Shown: in pieces, positions 9,251 through 18,337 of the stretch
Position numbering within the stretch: position 1 is the stretch's first letter
How the letters are laid out: the number at the start of each line of letters is the position of its first letter
DNA from: JAAFHB01 sp942493325
GTDB lineage: Bacteria; Bacteroidota; Bacteroidia; Bacteroidales; Prolixibacteraceae
DNA: 64,000 bases
Assembly: GCA_942493325.1 (NCBI GenBank)
Contig: OW818689.1
Coordinates: 2,046,001 to 2,110,000, forward strand
Direction: 5' to 3'
Notes under the pieces: generated by a model
Databases searched by the model: none
What the model was told of the DNA's origin: nothing
Seen by the model: the letters and a program-made list of their open reading frames with translations, nothing else
Position numbers and translations under genes: made by a program

Positions 9251-10696
9251 TTATTTTGCAAGCTTGTTAACCTTAAATACAACGGCATAGGATGAAGGCA
9301 ATGCTTTTAAATGCGCATCGGAAACTGAAATTTTAAAGCCGGAGCCGACGGTTTTCCATTTAAATGAACCTCCTCTTTTGCCCTGCATCGTGATGTTGGC
9401 TCCTTTTTGGGGAACAAATCCGTTTACCTGGATTTCGGAAGGGAGCTTTTCGTTCTCCGCCAACAAATAAATAATATACGCAGCGCCGTCCTTACCTTGT
9501 GTAAAACGCAATTTTCCATCCATATATGGTGCAATGGGTCGTGTATTATAAATGGCATCGCCGTTAATTTTAAGCCAGGCTCCCATCTCACTTAGCCGGT
9601 TATAGGCCTCGTCATACCAGGTTCCGTCAGGACCAGGACCTATATTCAGTAACAGGTTACCTCCTTTTGCTACAATATCCGAAAGCATATGGATCATTTC
9701 ACGTGAAGGGCGCATTTTGGCATTGAAAGAATACGACCAGCCTCCACCCATAATGATGCAGGATTCCCAGGGGTAAGGCAGCATTTTTTCAGGAACCATG
9801 TTCTCAGGGGTCAGGTAATTCTGGTTTTTGCCCTCAACAGCACGGTCAACCACAATGGCATAGGGTTGCTTCGAGCGGATTTTTGTTACCAGTTCATCCA
9901 TTTTAATATCCTGGTTATAGATTTTTTTTACCCTGAATCCGGGAACATGAGGAGCTATGCCGGCATCAGCATGTTTCTGGACCCAACCCCCGTCGAACCA
10001 CAATAAATCAATTTTCCCGTAATTGGTACAAAGTTCCATGACCTGGTTATGGGTGAAATTCACAAAACTATTCCACCGTTCAGGATACATCGAAGGATCA
10101 TAATTCACGTTCCGATCCAGTGGTGGAAACTGTGGCCACCAGTAATCGGGACTGTGCCAGTCGGGTTTCGAAAAATAGGCGCCAACCCACAGTCCCTGGT
10201 TACGGAAAGCATTAAAGATCTCTTTGGTGATATCGGCCTTCGGATTGGTATGAAACGGGCAATCTTTTCCTGTAATTTTATAATCGGTGTATTTGGAGTC
10301 AAACATGCAAAATCCGTCGTGATGTTTGGTCGTAAAAACGACATATTTCATGCCCGCATCCTTTGCTGCTTTAGCCCATTTTTCCGGATCAAATTTCACC
10401 GGATTAAATGTTTGACCAAGACTCTCGTACCGTTTTTTATAGGCGAAATAATCTTTCACTGTGTCTGGTATACACCACCCTTCGTCCTCGGGACAAATCG
10501 ACCACGATTCAACAATCCCCCACTGGCTGTAAGGTCCCCAGTGCATCAGCAATCCGAATTTAATGTCCTGCCATTCACCTATCCGTTGCTGAATCCGAAC
10601 ATCCGGATCCGGAATATAAGTCTGACCCTCATGCTGTGCATTAACATTCAGGACCGAAAGTAAAATAATCAGGGAAATGCTTATTATTGATCTCAT
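9251..10696 (-). CDS. GH29 alpha-L-fucosidase
   Basis: A 481-residue exported GH29 enzyme. A Sec signal peptide (cleavage near NVNA-Q, residue 20) precedes the TIM barrel. It carries the family hallmarks FGLLMHWGPYS (fucose-binding His about 52), FTTKHHDGFCMFDSKYTDYK and the nucleophile Asp235 in LLWFDGGW. A C-terminal beta-sandwich completes the fold. It removes alpha-linked L-fucose with retention of configuration. The gene lies between the GntR operon and a divergent GH20 gene, with 180 nt shared upstream DNA, which fits joint action on fucosylated GlcNAc-containing glycans. Confidence 0.96.
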   Translation of the reverse strand: MRSIISISLIILLSVLNVNAQHEGQTYIPDPDVRIQQRIGEWQDIKFGLLMHWGPYSQWGIVESWSICPEDEGWCIPDTVKDYFAYKKRYESLGQTFNPVKFDPEKWAKAAKDAGMKYVVFTTKHHDGFCMFDSKYTDYKITGKDCPFHTNPKADITKEIFNAFRNQGLWVGAYFSKPDWHSPDYWWPQFPPLDRNVNYDPSMYPERWNSFVNFTHNQVMELCTNYGKIDLLWFDGGWVQKHADAGIAPHVPGFRVKKIYNQDIKMDELVTKIRSKQPYAIVVDRAVEGKNQNYLTPENMVPEKMLPYPWESCIIMGGGWSYSFNAKMRPSREMIHMLSDIVAKGGNLLLNIGPGPDGTWYDEAYNRLSEMGAWLKINGDAIYNTRPIAPYMDGKLRFTQGKDGAAYIIYLLAENEKLPSEIQVNGFVPQKGANITMQGKRGGSFKWKTVGSGFKISVSDAHLKALPSSYAVVFKVNKLAK

Positions 10697-10842
10697 AAAT
10701 GTTGAAATTTGACTGTTAATACTATCCGGAAGGTAAAATTAATGAAATGATTGGAAATTTGCATCCGAAATTTAGCTTTTAAAAATATTTTAGTAACCTT
10801 CCCTGAGTTTTAACAAAATATCGCAAATAAAAAAAATACTTC

Positions 10843-10850
10843 TATCTTCG
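10843..10850 (+). promoter_or_regulatory. Probable -7 box of the GH20 gene
   Basis: TATCTTCG, one mismatch from the Bacteroidota TAnnTTTG element, lies 26 nt upstream of the GH20 start codon. No clear -33 TTTG is visible at the expected distance. Confidence 0.4.
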
Positions 10851-10876
10851 CAACTGTTAACACAATACTGATAACT

Positions 10877-11854
10877 ATGAAACGAGCTATTGCCGGAATG
10901 ATGATCTTAACGTTTGGCGCCATCACCTGGAGCTGCCAATCAAACAAAACCTTTACTGAAAAAGAAATTGCCGTGATCCCTCAGGTTCAGAAAATGACTA
11001 TGGGTGAATCCTCCTTTAAGTTCGGAAAAAGCACACAACTGGTTGTAGAGAATGCTGAACAGGAAACCATTGCAGGTCAGCTTACCCGACTGTTTGAAAA
11101 ATCAGCTGGATGGAAACCCGAAATTCTTGTGGGAGGTGCAGAAGGTTCAAACCAGGTACTTTTCAAAACCGATGAATCATTAGCCGAAGAAGGTTACACG
11201 CTTAACGTTCAGAAAAACCGTATTGATATAAAAGCGTCCAAACCTGCAGGATTCTTTTACGCGATACAGACCTTAAGGCAATTGCTGCCTGCAGAGATCG
11301 AAAGCAGTAAACAGGAACAAATTGACTGGCTGGTTCCTGTCGTAAACATTTCTGACGGTCCATCCTTCAAATGGAGAGGATATATGCTCGATGTTTCGCG
11401 TCATTTCTTTTCAAAAGAGGAAGTGCTCCGAATGATTGATAACCTTGCCTTACATAAAATCAATACTTTTCACCTGCACCTTGTTGATGACCAGGGGTGG
11501 CGTATTGAGATCAAAAAATATCCTAAACTGACCGAAATTGGTGCCTGGCGTGTTGACCACGAAGATAAACACTGGAATTCGCGCCCAAAGCAACAAGCCG
11601 GGGAAAAAGCTACCAACGGCGGATTTTATACCCAGGAAGATATCAGGGAAATGGTAGCTTATGCACAAAGCCGTTATATCGATATTATTCCCGAAATTGA
11701 AATGCCTGCGCATGTAACTTCAGCGCTGGCTGCTTATCCGCAATACTCATGCACGGGGGGTCCTTTTACTGTTCTTCCGGGTGGAGTATGGCCCATTACC
11801 GATATTTATTGCGCCGGCAATGATTCAACTTTTTGTTCCTCGAAGATGTCCTGA
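10877..11854 (+). CDS. GH20 beta-N-acetylhexosaminidase, 5' part (frameshifted)
   Basis: These 325 codons encode the N-terminal half of a GH20 lipoprotein. They comprise a lipobox ending at Cys20 (ITWSC), a GH20b alpha/beta domain (about 30-155), then the start of the catalytic TIM barrel (FKWRGYMLDVSRHFF, HLHLVDDQGWRIEIKKYP, IDIIPEIEMPAH). The frame is lost at 11830-11834: five T where six would continue into the downstream frame (STF-LFLEDV). It ends with the out-of-frame residues CSSKMS and a TGA. Without the downstream frame it lacks the catalytic Asp-Glu pair, so this fragment alone cannot be active. The lesion is in a homopolymer, so an assembly or sequencing error is possible. Confidence 0.9.
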   Translation: MKRAIAGMMILTFGAITWSCQSNKTFTEKEIAVIPQVQKMTMGESSFKFGKSTQLVVENAEQETIAGQLTRLFEKSAGWKPEILVGGAEGSNQVLFKTDESLAEEGYTLNVQKNRIDIKASKPAGFFYAIQTLRQLLPAEIESSKQEQIDWLVPVVNISDGPSFKWRGYMLDVSRHFFSKEEVLRMIDNLALHKINTFHLHLVDDQGWRIEIKKYPKLTEIGAWRVDHEDKHWNSRPKQQAGEKATNGGFYTQEDIREMVAYAQSRYIDIIPEIEMPAHVTSALAAYPQYSCTGGPFTVLPGGVWPITDIYCAGNDSTFCSSKMS

Positions 11855-13218
11855 GTGAAGTAATCGATTTATTTCCATCAAAATATATTCATATCGGTGG
11901 CGATGAAGCAACCAAGACTGAATGGGGGAAATGTCCGAAATGTAATCACCGGATCAAAACCGAAGGGCTTAAAGATTTAAATGAGCTTCAAAGTTATTTC
12001 ATCAAACGTATTGAGAGGTTCATAAATTCGAAAGATAAGGTACTGCTGGGCTGGGATGAAATCCTTGAAGGCGGATTGCCTGCCGAAGCCACAGTAATGA
12101 GCTGGCGTGGATTTAAAGGCGGTGTTGAAGCTGCAAGTCAGGGACATGACGTTGTGATGACACCGAATTCGGACTGTTATTTCGATTATTACCAGGGACC
12201 AATGGACCAGGAACCCCTGGCAATTGGTGGTTATTTACCCTTGAGCAAGGTTTATAATTTCAATCCGGTACCCCCTGAATTAAGTGCAGAAGCCGCCAAA
12301 CATATCCTTGGCGGGCAAGGTAATTTATGGACAGAATATGTTGCCGACATCAAACATGCCGAATACATGACTTTTCCACGAATTGCAGCATTGGCCGAAG
12401 CCGTTTGGAGTCCCCGCGAAGTTCGTAACTGGGAAGATTTCTCGCGCCGGATTCAATCGATGATGATCCGTTACGATCAGATGGGAATCAATTATTCCAA
12501 AAGTGCCTTTAAGGTAACTGCCAGCTCCCAGGCTATTCCGGAGAAGAAACAACTGGCGATAAGCCTGAACAGTGAACTGGCGGGGGTTGAAATTCATTAT
12601 ACCATTGATGGTACTGAACCGGATTCGAATTCACCTCTTTACACGGAACCTGTTTTCCTCGACAAAACATCAACACTTAAAGCAGTGACTATAAAGGATG
12701 GCCGTCCTGCCGAAAAAACACTGAGCCAATCTTTCAGCATCAACAAGGCAACAGTTAAACCGGTTAAATACCTGGTTCCGTACAGCAATAGTTATAAAGG
12801 TTCGGGCGAATCGACCCTTGTTAACGGAGTTCGCGGCAGTACCAATCATCACGACGGTCAATGGCAGGCGTGGTCAGGTTTAAATATGGAAGTAGTAATT
12901 GATCTTCAGCAGGCCACTGAAATTCAGCACATTTCGGTTGGATCGCTCCAGAATACCGGAGCCTATATCTTTTTCCCGGCAAAGGTGGACTTCCTTATTT
13001 CATCCGATGGTGTAAAATTCGACAAAGTAGCCGAAGTTTTAAATGATGTGGATCCGCTTTCAGGCGAAAATCAACTGAAGGATTTTTCTGCCAAATTTAC
13101 CCCTGTCTCAGCCACCTTTGTAAAAATTGTGGCTACAAATATTGGTAAATGTCCCAAAGGTCATGCTGGTGAAGGAAAGCCAGCATGGTTATTTGCAGAT
13201 GAGATCATGGTGGAATAA
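11833..13218 (+). CDS. GH20 beta-N-acetylhexosaminidase, 3' part (frameshifted)
   Basis: This continuation of the GH20 gene is in the +1 frame; the nominal TTG start at 11833 is not a real initiation site. It carries the catalytic Asp-Glu pair in YIHIGGDEA, the substrate-site segments LLGWDEILEGG and MSWRGFKGG, and GGQGNLWTEYV. It then has a chitobiase/hexosaminidase C-terminal Ig-like domain (IEIHYTIDGTEPDSNSPLY-like, around residues 235-300) and a discoidin-type (F5/8, CBM32-like) domain to the end. With one T restored at 11830-11834 the two parts form one protein of about 780 residues, the usual size for Bacteroidota GH20 exo-hexosaminidases removing terminal GlcNAc or GalNAc. Confidence 0.9.
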   Translation: MFLEDVLSEVIDLFPSKYIHIGGDEATKTEWGKCPKCNHRIKTEGLKDLNELQSYFIKRIERFINSKDKVLLGWDEILEGGLPAEATVMSWRGFKGGVEAASQGHDVVMTPNSDCYFDYYQGPMDQEPLAIGGYLPLSKVYNFNPVPPELSAEAAKHILGGQGNLWTEYVADIKHAEYMTFPRIAALAEAVWSPREVRNWEDFSRRIQSMMIRYDQMGINYSKSAFKVTASSQAIPEKKQLAISLNSELAGVEIHYTIDGTEPDSNSPLYTEPVFLDKTSTLKAVTIKDGRPAEKTLSQSFSINKATVKPVKYLVPYSNSYKGSGESTLVNGVRGSTNHHDGQWQAWSGLNMEVVIDLQQATEIQHISVGSLQNTGAYIFFPAKVDFLISSDGVKFDKVAEVLNDVDPLSGENQLKDFSAKFTPVSATFVKIVATNIGKCPKGHAGEGKPAWLFADEIMVE

Positions 13219-13433
13219 TAAAAGTTTTGCTCAATTTTAAATTGCAGTCACCCGGTTACTTCTGAATATGTAAACAAAAATCAGGACTAGTCATACACAT
13301 ACAAAACTCAACATAATCGCGCAAAACTTTTCTATGAAAACTCTAAAGACATTTTGGCTGCTCATTTTTGTGATTCAGTAAAATAAGGAACGCTATTTAA
13401 AGGCAATTCGTTAAAATCAGGAAATTGGGAAGG

Positions 13434-15926
13434 TTATTCCCGTCCCGGAAGGACCACTTTTTGCGTATTTAAAAACGTCTTGCCTTCAAACGAGATTCCT
13501 TCAATTCGCAGGCTGATCGATTTAATCTCATTGGGCACTTTAAATTTTATGGAAGCATTGTTTTCCGTATCGGTAACCAGGTCCGGCTTCCAGAAAATGG
13601 CAGCATATTTGTCATAATCGGAAGTACCGGGAATGATTGCATATTTGGGTTCAAAATACTTTGCGGGTGCAGCATATCCTTCCACCATCAACCGTTTTAT
13701 ATTTGTTGCTTCCGAACTATTCGTGAACAGCGGGGTTGTCCGTGTTTTGACAGCAATAGTCCCGGCCGATCCATCCATACTTCCGCCCAGTCCCGATTTG
13801 TTGACCGCCACAGCTTCGACTAACTCGATAGGAAAGGTGATTAAATCCTGGGATTCAACCCTCATCCCGTCAATCATCATCAGGGGATCTCCCCCGCCCG
13901 AATTTCCCCTTCCCATATCGACACTATAGTCTCCATCCTGAGTGCGTACAATCCGGATATTAAACTGGACCTGCAGAAGCATCTCCAGGCTATGAAACCG
14001 GTTATAGTTTTCCTTTGTGATCTCCATGACGCGATCCATCATTCCCACATACGGGTTATCGGCAAAGGGGCTCTTTTTTTTCGCGCCAGTAATCAATACT
14101 TCCTGCAAAAGGATATTTCCCTTTGTTAACTGTGGGACATCGTCAAATATCTCTTTTTCTTTCCCCGGAGGGGTAAGCTTTTGCTCAAAATCGGGGGCCT
14201 CTGACCAGGATGCAGGAACAGACATCTGAAGTACCCGATTCCAGTTTTTGCCTTTATCACTCGAGGCCGAAGCAATAATCCATGTTGAGTCCGCCAGAAA
14301 TACCTTGTCGTATTTATATTCACCAATAGTATCTACGGAAGTCAATGAAAACAGGTTGTTTTGCGGAGAAATCAACGTTATATTACTGTTTAATTCCGGC
14401 TTGTTTTTCAGCCAGTTCTTCACCCTTCCTTCAATCGTAAAGGCAATTTCGTTGGGAAAGGTGAAGTTCTGAATCGTATCTTTTAAAATTTCTGGCCACT
14501 CATATTTACGCCAGCCTTGGGTAAGGAGCAGGTTGTCAAGGGCAATCGCATGTACAATATCATTTTTTTCAAAATAACCATCCGGATTTTCTATAGGACC
14601 CCGTAAGGCAGGCCGGAATACAGATTCAGACCGCAGACTAGTGCCGAACTGATTCAACAGGGTCTCACCGGGAAGGACGGAGATACTTAATTGGGCAATC
14701 CGTGGACTGGCCAGTGAGTCGGTAATATGAATGTTCACCTTCACCGAATCGTTGGTCAGCGGTTCAGCTTTAACAGTAAGGTTCCCTGCGGCTATGGTGT
14801 CGTGATTATAAAAGATCCGTTCGGCCACAGGCGTCATATTTTCGTCAAAAACAGTTGCACAAACGATACCACCTTCCAGCTCCTTTTTGCTGATCCTGAA
14901 CTGCATGGCAGTTTCCTTTGAAAATGTCATCCGGTAATTATTGAATATTATACCATTCGCGTGAATCAGGACAAGGTAGGTTTTATTGAGCCGCAGAGTT
15001 GCTTCGTTGGTTTGTATTCTGAACCATACCACATCAGGCCTGAGCGCATTTACCTGGATGATTACCCCTTTAGGTTCCGGCTTAGGAAGCTGCATATCAT
15101 TTGTGGTTCCGTCAGGGAGGACAACTTTTACCCGGTATTGCTCATTCGATACGAGGGGGATTGTCATGTTAACAAAACCAAGGTCGTTGGTTGCAAAAGA
15201 GATAACTTCCTTGTTGTCGGCAGAGAAGACTGTTCCCGTAACTATTATACCTTTCCCATAGCGATCGGTTGCTTTGACGCCTATAACATTGTCGGCACCT
15301 TCGAGCAACGTCCCACTCTCGGGAAGAAACTGAATGTCATAACCCGATTTGGATTCGGGTAAAAGAGGAATCGGTTTCTGAGCCGCCATTTCCTGTGATT
15401 TTTTTTCTTTCCGTTTGACATTGAGTTCACTTTCAAGAACTTTATCTTTTCCAAGGATAGTTATCAGTGTGTTCAGATCGTTATCAGGATAGAAATTCCG
15501 CATCCAGCTGGTATAGGTCCTGAAACAATAAGTTCCTGGTGCAAGAGAATCCGGCAGGTGAAAATAATTGTTGGCAGTACCGCCTTCCACAAACAGGATT
15601 TTACGACTTACCAGTTTCTTTTCGGGTGACCAGAGCTCAGCATAAAGTTTTGAGGTATTGAAATTCAATCGCCGGCTTGCCGGGTTTAAAACATATGTAG
15701 TGAACCATATATCGTCGCCCTGTATATAGGCTGATTTATTGAAGTGAGTATAAACCCATTCGAGCTCACTTTCGAAATAACTGTTGTATGGCTTGAACAG
15801 TTTATTCTCAATTACGGCATCGTTTACAACAGTCTGCGCAATAGATACACTGCAAATTAACGTTAACAGTACGGGTAAGATCAGGTTTCTTACCAAACCA
15901 ATGTGATGGCTGGATTGAGGTTTCAC
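13434..15926 (-). CDS. MG2/TonB-plug-like exported protein
   Basis: An 830-residue protein with a signal peptide (SIAQ-T about residue 31). The N-terminal part has alpha-2-macroglobulin MG-like beta-domains (VYTHFNKSAYIQGDDIWFTTYV, LPDSLAPGTYCFRTYTSWMRN), followed by carboxypeptidase-regulatory-like folds. Near residues 600-720 is a TonB-receptor plug-like segment (DPLMMIDGMRVESQDLITFP, VEAVAVNKSGLGGSMDGSAGTIAVKT). There is no 22-strand barrel, so it is not a transporter. Such proteins occur widely in Bacteroidota without a defined role; surface or periplasmic protein binding is a guess. It ends convergently to GH20 and is not obviously part of any operon here. Confidence 0.75.
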   Translation of the reverse strand: MKPQSSHHIGLVRNLILPVLLTLICSVSIAQTVVNDAVIENKLFKPYNSYFESELEWVYTHFNKSAYIQGDDIWFTTYVLNPASRRLNFNTSKLYAELWSPEKKLVSRKILFVEGGTANNYFHLPDSLAPGTYCFRTYTSWMRNFYPDNDLNTLITILGKDKVLESELNVKRKEKKSQEMAAQKPIPLLPESKSGYDIQFLPESGTLLEGADNVIGVKATDRYGKGIIVTGTVFSADNKEVISFATNDLGFVNMTIPLVSNEQYRVKVVLPDGTTNDMQLPKPEPKGVIIQVNALRPDVVWFRIQTNEATLRLNKTYLVLIHANGIIFNNYRMTFSKETAMQFRISKKELEGGIVCATVFDENMTPVAERIFYNHDTIAAGNLTVKAEPLTNDSVKVNIHITDSLASPRIAQLSISVLPGETLLNQFGTSLRSESVFRPALRGPIENPDGYFEKNDIVHAIALDNLLLTQGWRKYEWPEILKDTIQNFTFPNEIAFTIEGRVKNWLKNKPELNSNITLISPQNNLFSLTSVDTIGEYKYDKVFLADSTWIIASASSDKGKNWNRVLQMSVPASWSEAPDFEQKLTPPGKEKEIFDDVPQLTKGNILLQEVLITGAKKKSPFADNPYVGMMDRVMEITKENYNRFHSLEMLLQVQFNIRIVRTQDGDYSVDMGRGNSGGGDPLMMIDGMRVESQDLITFPIELVEAVAVNKSGLGGSMDGSAGTIAVKTRTTPLFTNSSEATNIKRLMVEGYAAPAKYFEPKYAIIPGTSDYDKYAAIFWKPDLVTDTENNASIKFKVPNEIKSISLRIEGISFEGKTFLNTQKVVLPGRE

Positions 15927-15955
15927 AAGGCTAATTATTATGTATAAATATGATT

Positions 15956-15963
15956 CAAAGGTA
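15956..15963 (-). promoter_or_regulatory. -7 box for the MG2/TonB-plug-like gene
   Basis: On the minus strand the sequence reads TACCTTTG, an exact TAnnTTTG match, about 30 nt upstream of the start codon at 15926. A -33 element is not clear. Confidence 0.45.
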
Positions 15964-16062
15964 AAATATCCTGTTAAATATTGTTGTCCGGATTAATAAT
16001 AGTAAATCGGCTTTAGTATCCCGGATTAATCTACACATATAGATCAACTTCGGGTAAAATGG

Positions 16063-16227
16063 TTTAAGTTGGAAACGATCTTAATAGTCAAACGAAACAT
16101 TAAACGTTTCCCTGATGATTTTATGTTTCAACTCAATATTGAAGAATTCGAAATCTTGAAATTCCAATTTGGAATATCAAGTTGGGGAGGCACACGAAGT
16201 ATTCCTTACGCTTTTACAGTACATTAA
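16063..16227 (+). pseudogene. ORF6N-domain gene remnant
   Basis: In the frame of 16087 the DNA reads VKRNIKRFPDDFMFQLNIEE and then SSWGGTRSIPYAFT, which is the core of the ORF6N (phage anti-repressor-like, KilA-N-related) domain. The start and the segment after YAFT (normally EQGVAML...) are missing; the frame ends at TAA 16225-16227 inside a palindrome. It is a fragment of about 45 recognisable codons. A second decayed ORF6N gene lies 1.7 kb downstream, so this is probably leftover from an earlier copy or a mobile element. Confidence 0.7.
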
Positions 16228-16255
16228 TATACGATGAAGCTTCGTATATTAATGT
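16221..16255. terminator. 14-bp perfect hairpin at the end of the ORF6N remnant
   Basis: ACATTAATATACGA (16221-16234) pairs perfectly with 16242-16255 across a 7-nt loop. It overlaps the point where the ORF6N homology stops and is followed by TATTT. It may be a terminator left over from a lost gene, or one end of a small inverted-repeat element. Confidence 0.5.
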
Positions 16256-16373
16256 TATTTCCCGGAGTTGTTTTGGTGTATAATTTGACCATCAATGTTT
16301 TTGCTGTTTATCTGAAACCCTTTCAACGTTTAAGTTTGCCTTGACTTTTTAATGAATATTATTCATATTTGCC

Positions 16374-16404
16374 TTGATTATTTATTCAAATACTTGTAAT
16401 TTTG
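16374..16404 (+). promoter_or_regulatory. Promoter of the AAA+ ATPase gene
   Basis: A -33-like TTG at 16374-16376 and a perfect -7 box TAATTTTG at 16397-16404 are 20 nt apart, matching the Bacteroidota housekeeping promoter. The start codon follows 23 nt later. The same TTGTAATTTTG core precedes the ATPase gene at 62784. Confidence 0.6.
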
Positions 16405-16427
16405 CCCCGATATTTATAAATATCTAA

Positions 16428-17741
16428 ATGAGAAGAGTAATTTTAAGTACGTTAAAAGACTGGAAATTAAACGAAAACCGTAAAGTTCTCATGTTGAAGG
16501 GAGCAAGACAGGTTGGAAAAACTTTTATCGTGAGGGAATTGGCAAAGGATTTCAAACACTTTTTAGAGGTAAACTTCGAGAAAAACCCCGAAATACGGCA
16601 ATTCTTTGATCAAAATCTTGACCCGGTCAGAATTTGCACCAATCTATCAGCTTATTACGGAATTCCTGTTATTGACGGTAAGACCCTTCTCTTTTTTGAT
16701 GAGATTCAAAGTTGCCCAAAAGCCATACAATCGCTCCGCTTTTTTTATGAGTCAAAACCAGGATTGCACGTTGTTGCTGCCGGTTCGTTGCTTGAATTTG
16801 CTTTGGAAGATTTAACATCCTGGGGAGTTGGTCGTATACGTTCTGTCTATATGTACCCTATGTCGTTTGACGAATTCTTGTTAGCTAATAATGAGGATGC
16901 CTTGATAGAATTAAAGAGAAATGCATCACCTGTTAGTCCACTGAACCCGGCCTTTCATGAAAAACTGAAGGACTATCTTAAGCGGTTTCTTATGATTGGC
17001 GGAATGCCGGAGGCGGTAAAAACCTTTATTGGTAATAGCAGCAATATTAATTTGGTGCAAAATGTATTATCTGACATAACTACTTCTTATAATGATGATT
17101 TTGCAAAGTATAAAAGTCGGGTGTCTGTCTTACGATTACGCGAAATGATGAGATCAGTGGTAAATCAGTCGGGCGGTAAATTTATATACGCCAATGCCGG
17201 GGCACTTTCGAATCCGGCACAGGCAAAAGAAGCACTCGACCTCCTTGAAATGGCAGGACTTGTTTATAAAGTTTACCATACTTCGGGACAGGGAATTCCA
17301 TTGGGAACGGGGGTTAATTTCAAAATGTTTAAAGTCCTTTTACATGACAATGGCATATTTCAACACTTATCCGGGTTAAGACTTTCCGAATTATTAATAG
17401 CAAATAACATCGACATGCTTAATAAGGGGAATATTGCTGAAGCTTTTGCAGGATTAGAAATGACTAAGTACGCCAATGTGCATGAAAAAGGACAATTGTA
17501 TTACTGGCATCGTGAAAAAAGAGGTAGCTCAGCCGAAGTGGATTATTTAATCGACTATCAAGGTCAGGTGGTTCCCGTTGAAGTTAAATCTGGAAGTTCT
17601 GGCAAAATGCAGAGTTTGAACCGGTTTTTAGAAGAAAAGAAAACAACTTTCGGAATAAGATTGTCTTTAGAAAATTTTTCAGCTTATGATAAAATTCGAG
17701 TTATCCCCTTGTATGCAATTTCTAACTTATTCCATTTTTAA
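16428..17741 (+). CDS. AAA+ ATPase with DUF4143 C-terminus
   Basis: A 437-residue cytosolic ATP-binding protein. Walker A is GARQVGKT (residues 25-32) and Walker B is LLFFDEIQS (near residue 90); a sensor-like AAGSLLEFAL segment follows. The C-terminal DUF4143 domain contains AEVDYLI and VPVEVKSG, the E-x-D...E-x-K layout of a PD-(D/E)xK nuclease-like fold. These proteins are common accessory genes in Bacteroidota and archaea, often in several copies per genome. Their function is unsettled, with suggestions ranging from defence to mobile-element maintenance. A related gene starts at 62784. It has its own promoter and no operon partner except the decayed ORF6N gene 20 nt downstream. Confidence 0.9.
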   Translation: MRRVILSTLKDWKLNENRKVLMLKGARQVGKTFIVRELAKDFKHFLEVNFEKNPEIRQFFDQNLDPVRICTNLSAYYGIPVIDGKTLLFFDEIQSCPKAIQSLRFFYESKPGLHVVAAGSLLEFALEDLTSWGVGRIRSVYMYPMSFDEFLLANNEDALIELKRNASPVSPLNPAFHEKLKDYLKRFLMIGGMPEAVKTFIGNSSNINLVQNVLSDITTSYNDDFAKYKSRVSVLRLREMMRSVVNQSGGKFIYANAGALSNPAQAKEALDLLEMAGLVYKVYHTSGQGIPLGTGVNFKMFKVLLHDNGIFQHLSGLRLSELLIANNIDMLNKGNIAEAFAGLEMTKYANVHEKGQLYYWHREKRGSSAEVDYLIDYQGQVVPVEVKSGSSGKMQSLNRFLEEKKTTFGIRLSLENFSAYDKIRVIPLYAISNLFHF

Positions 17742-17761
17742 AACAATATCATGGTCAACAA

Positions 17762-18311
17762 TTGCGGAAAATACAATTCACTTCCAGTGTTTTGATAACC
17801 GACGAGCGAATCATGGATAAAATTTACCTGATAAGGGAACAGAAAGTAATGCTCGACAGAGATTTGGCTGCCTTGTTTTCTGTTAAAGCGATACGGCTCC
17901 GGGAACAAGTTAAAAGAAATCATGATAAATTTCCTAAGCATTTTATGTTTCAGCTTACGGAATCAGAAGTAGAAATCATGGTATCGCAAAATGCGATACC
18001 ATCGAAGAAGCATCCTGGAGGATAGTTACCTTTTGCATTTTCTGAATATGGTATTACAATTGGCAAATGTTCTTAAAAGCAATACAGCAGTGCAAATGAG
18101 TATAAAAATTATTGAAATTTTTGTACGATTACGACAAATGTTGACTGATAGCCTGAGCCTGAAACTGGAAGTTGAAGAAATCAAGAAAAAGCTTCATAAT
18201 CAGGACAAAAATATTGAACTTGTCTTTAGTTACCTCGATGAACTGATTACCAAACAGGATAACCATTTGCCTCGTAAACGTATTGGATTTAAAACGAATG
18301 ATTTGGATTGA
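17762..18311 (+). pseudogene. ORF6N-domain protein, broken by a stop and a frameshift
   Basis: The N-terminal part (from about the ATG at 17813: MDKIYLIREQKVMLDRDLA, then VKRNHDKFPKHFMFQL) is the ORF6N DNA-binding-like domain of phage and mobile-element proteins. An in-frame TAG at 18023-18025 interrupts it. The same frame then continues LPFAFSEYGIT, and the coding frame shifts at about 18058-18062 (two bases missing compared with the expected ITMLANVL) into a C-terminal coiled region ending PRKRIGFKTNDLD at 18311. Two lesions make this a true pseudogene rather than a single sequencing error. An upstream start in the VLITDERI region is possible. Remnants of another copy lie at 16.1 kb. Confidence 0.8.
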
Positions 18312-18337
18312 GATTGAATTTTTCACAATGACATCCA

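Larger units (their letters stand above)
15927..16427. other. 501-nt intergenic region with gene fossils
   Basis: This divergent intergenic stretch contains the -7 box for the leftward gene and a block (about 16055-16085) resembling the leader of the sigma-factor gene at 18.64 kb. It also holds the ORF6N remnant, a palindrome and the promoter of the AAA+ ATPase gene. No intact gene is visible. Confidence 0.7.

Noticed and set aside
11820..11840. Programmed frameshifting in GH20
   Set aside because: No slippery heptamer plus downstream structure was recognised and the family is not known for recoding; a one-base deletion explains it.
13334..13381. Tiny signal-peptide-like frame (ATG to TAA, 15 codons) between GH20 and the MG2-like gene
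   Set aside because: It looks like an export signal followed directly by a stop and could be a gene stump, but it is too short to support.
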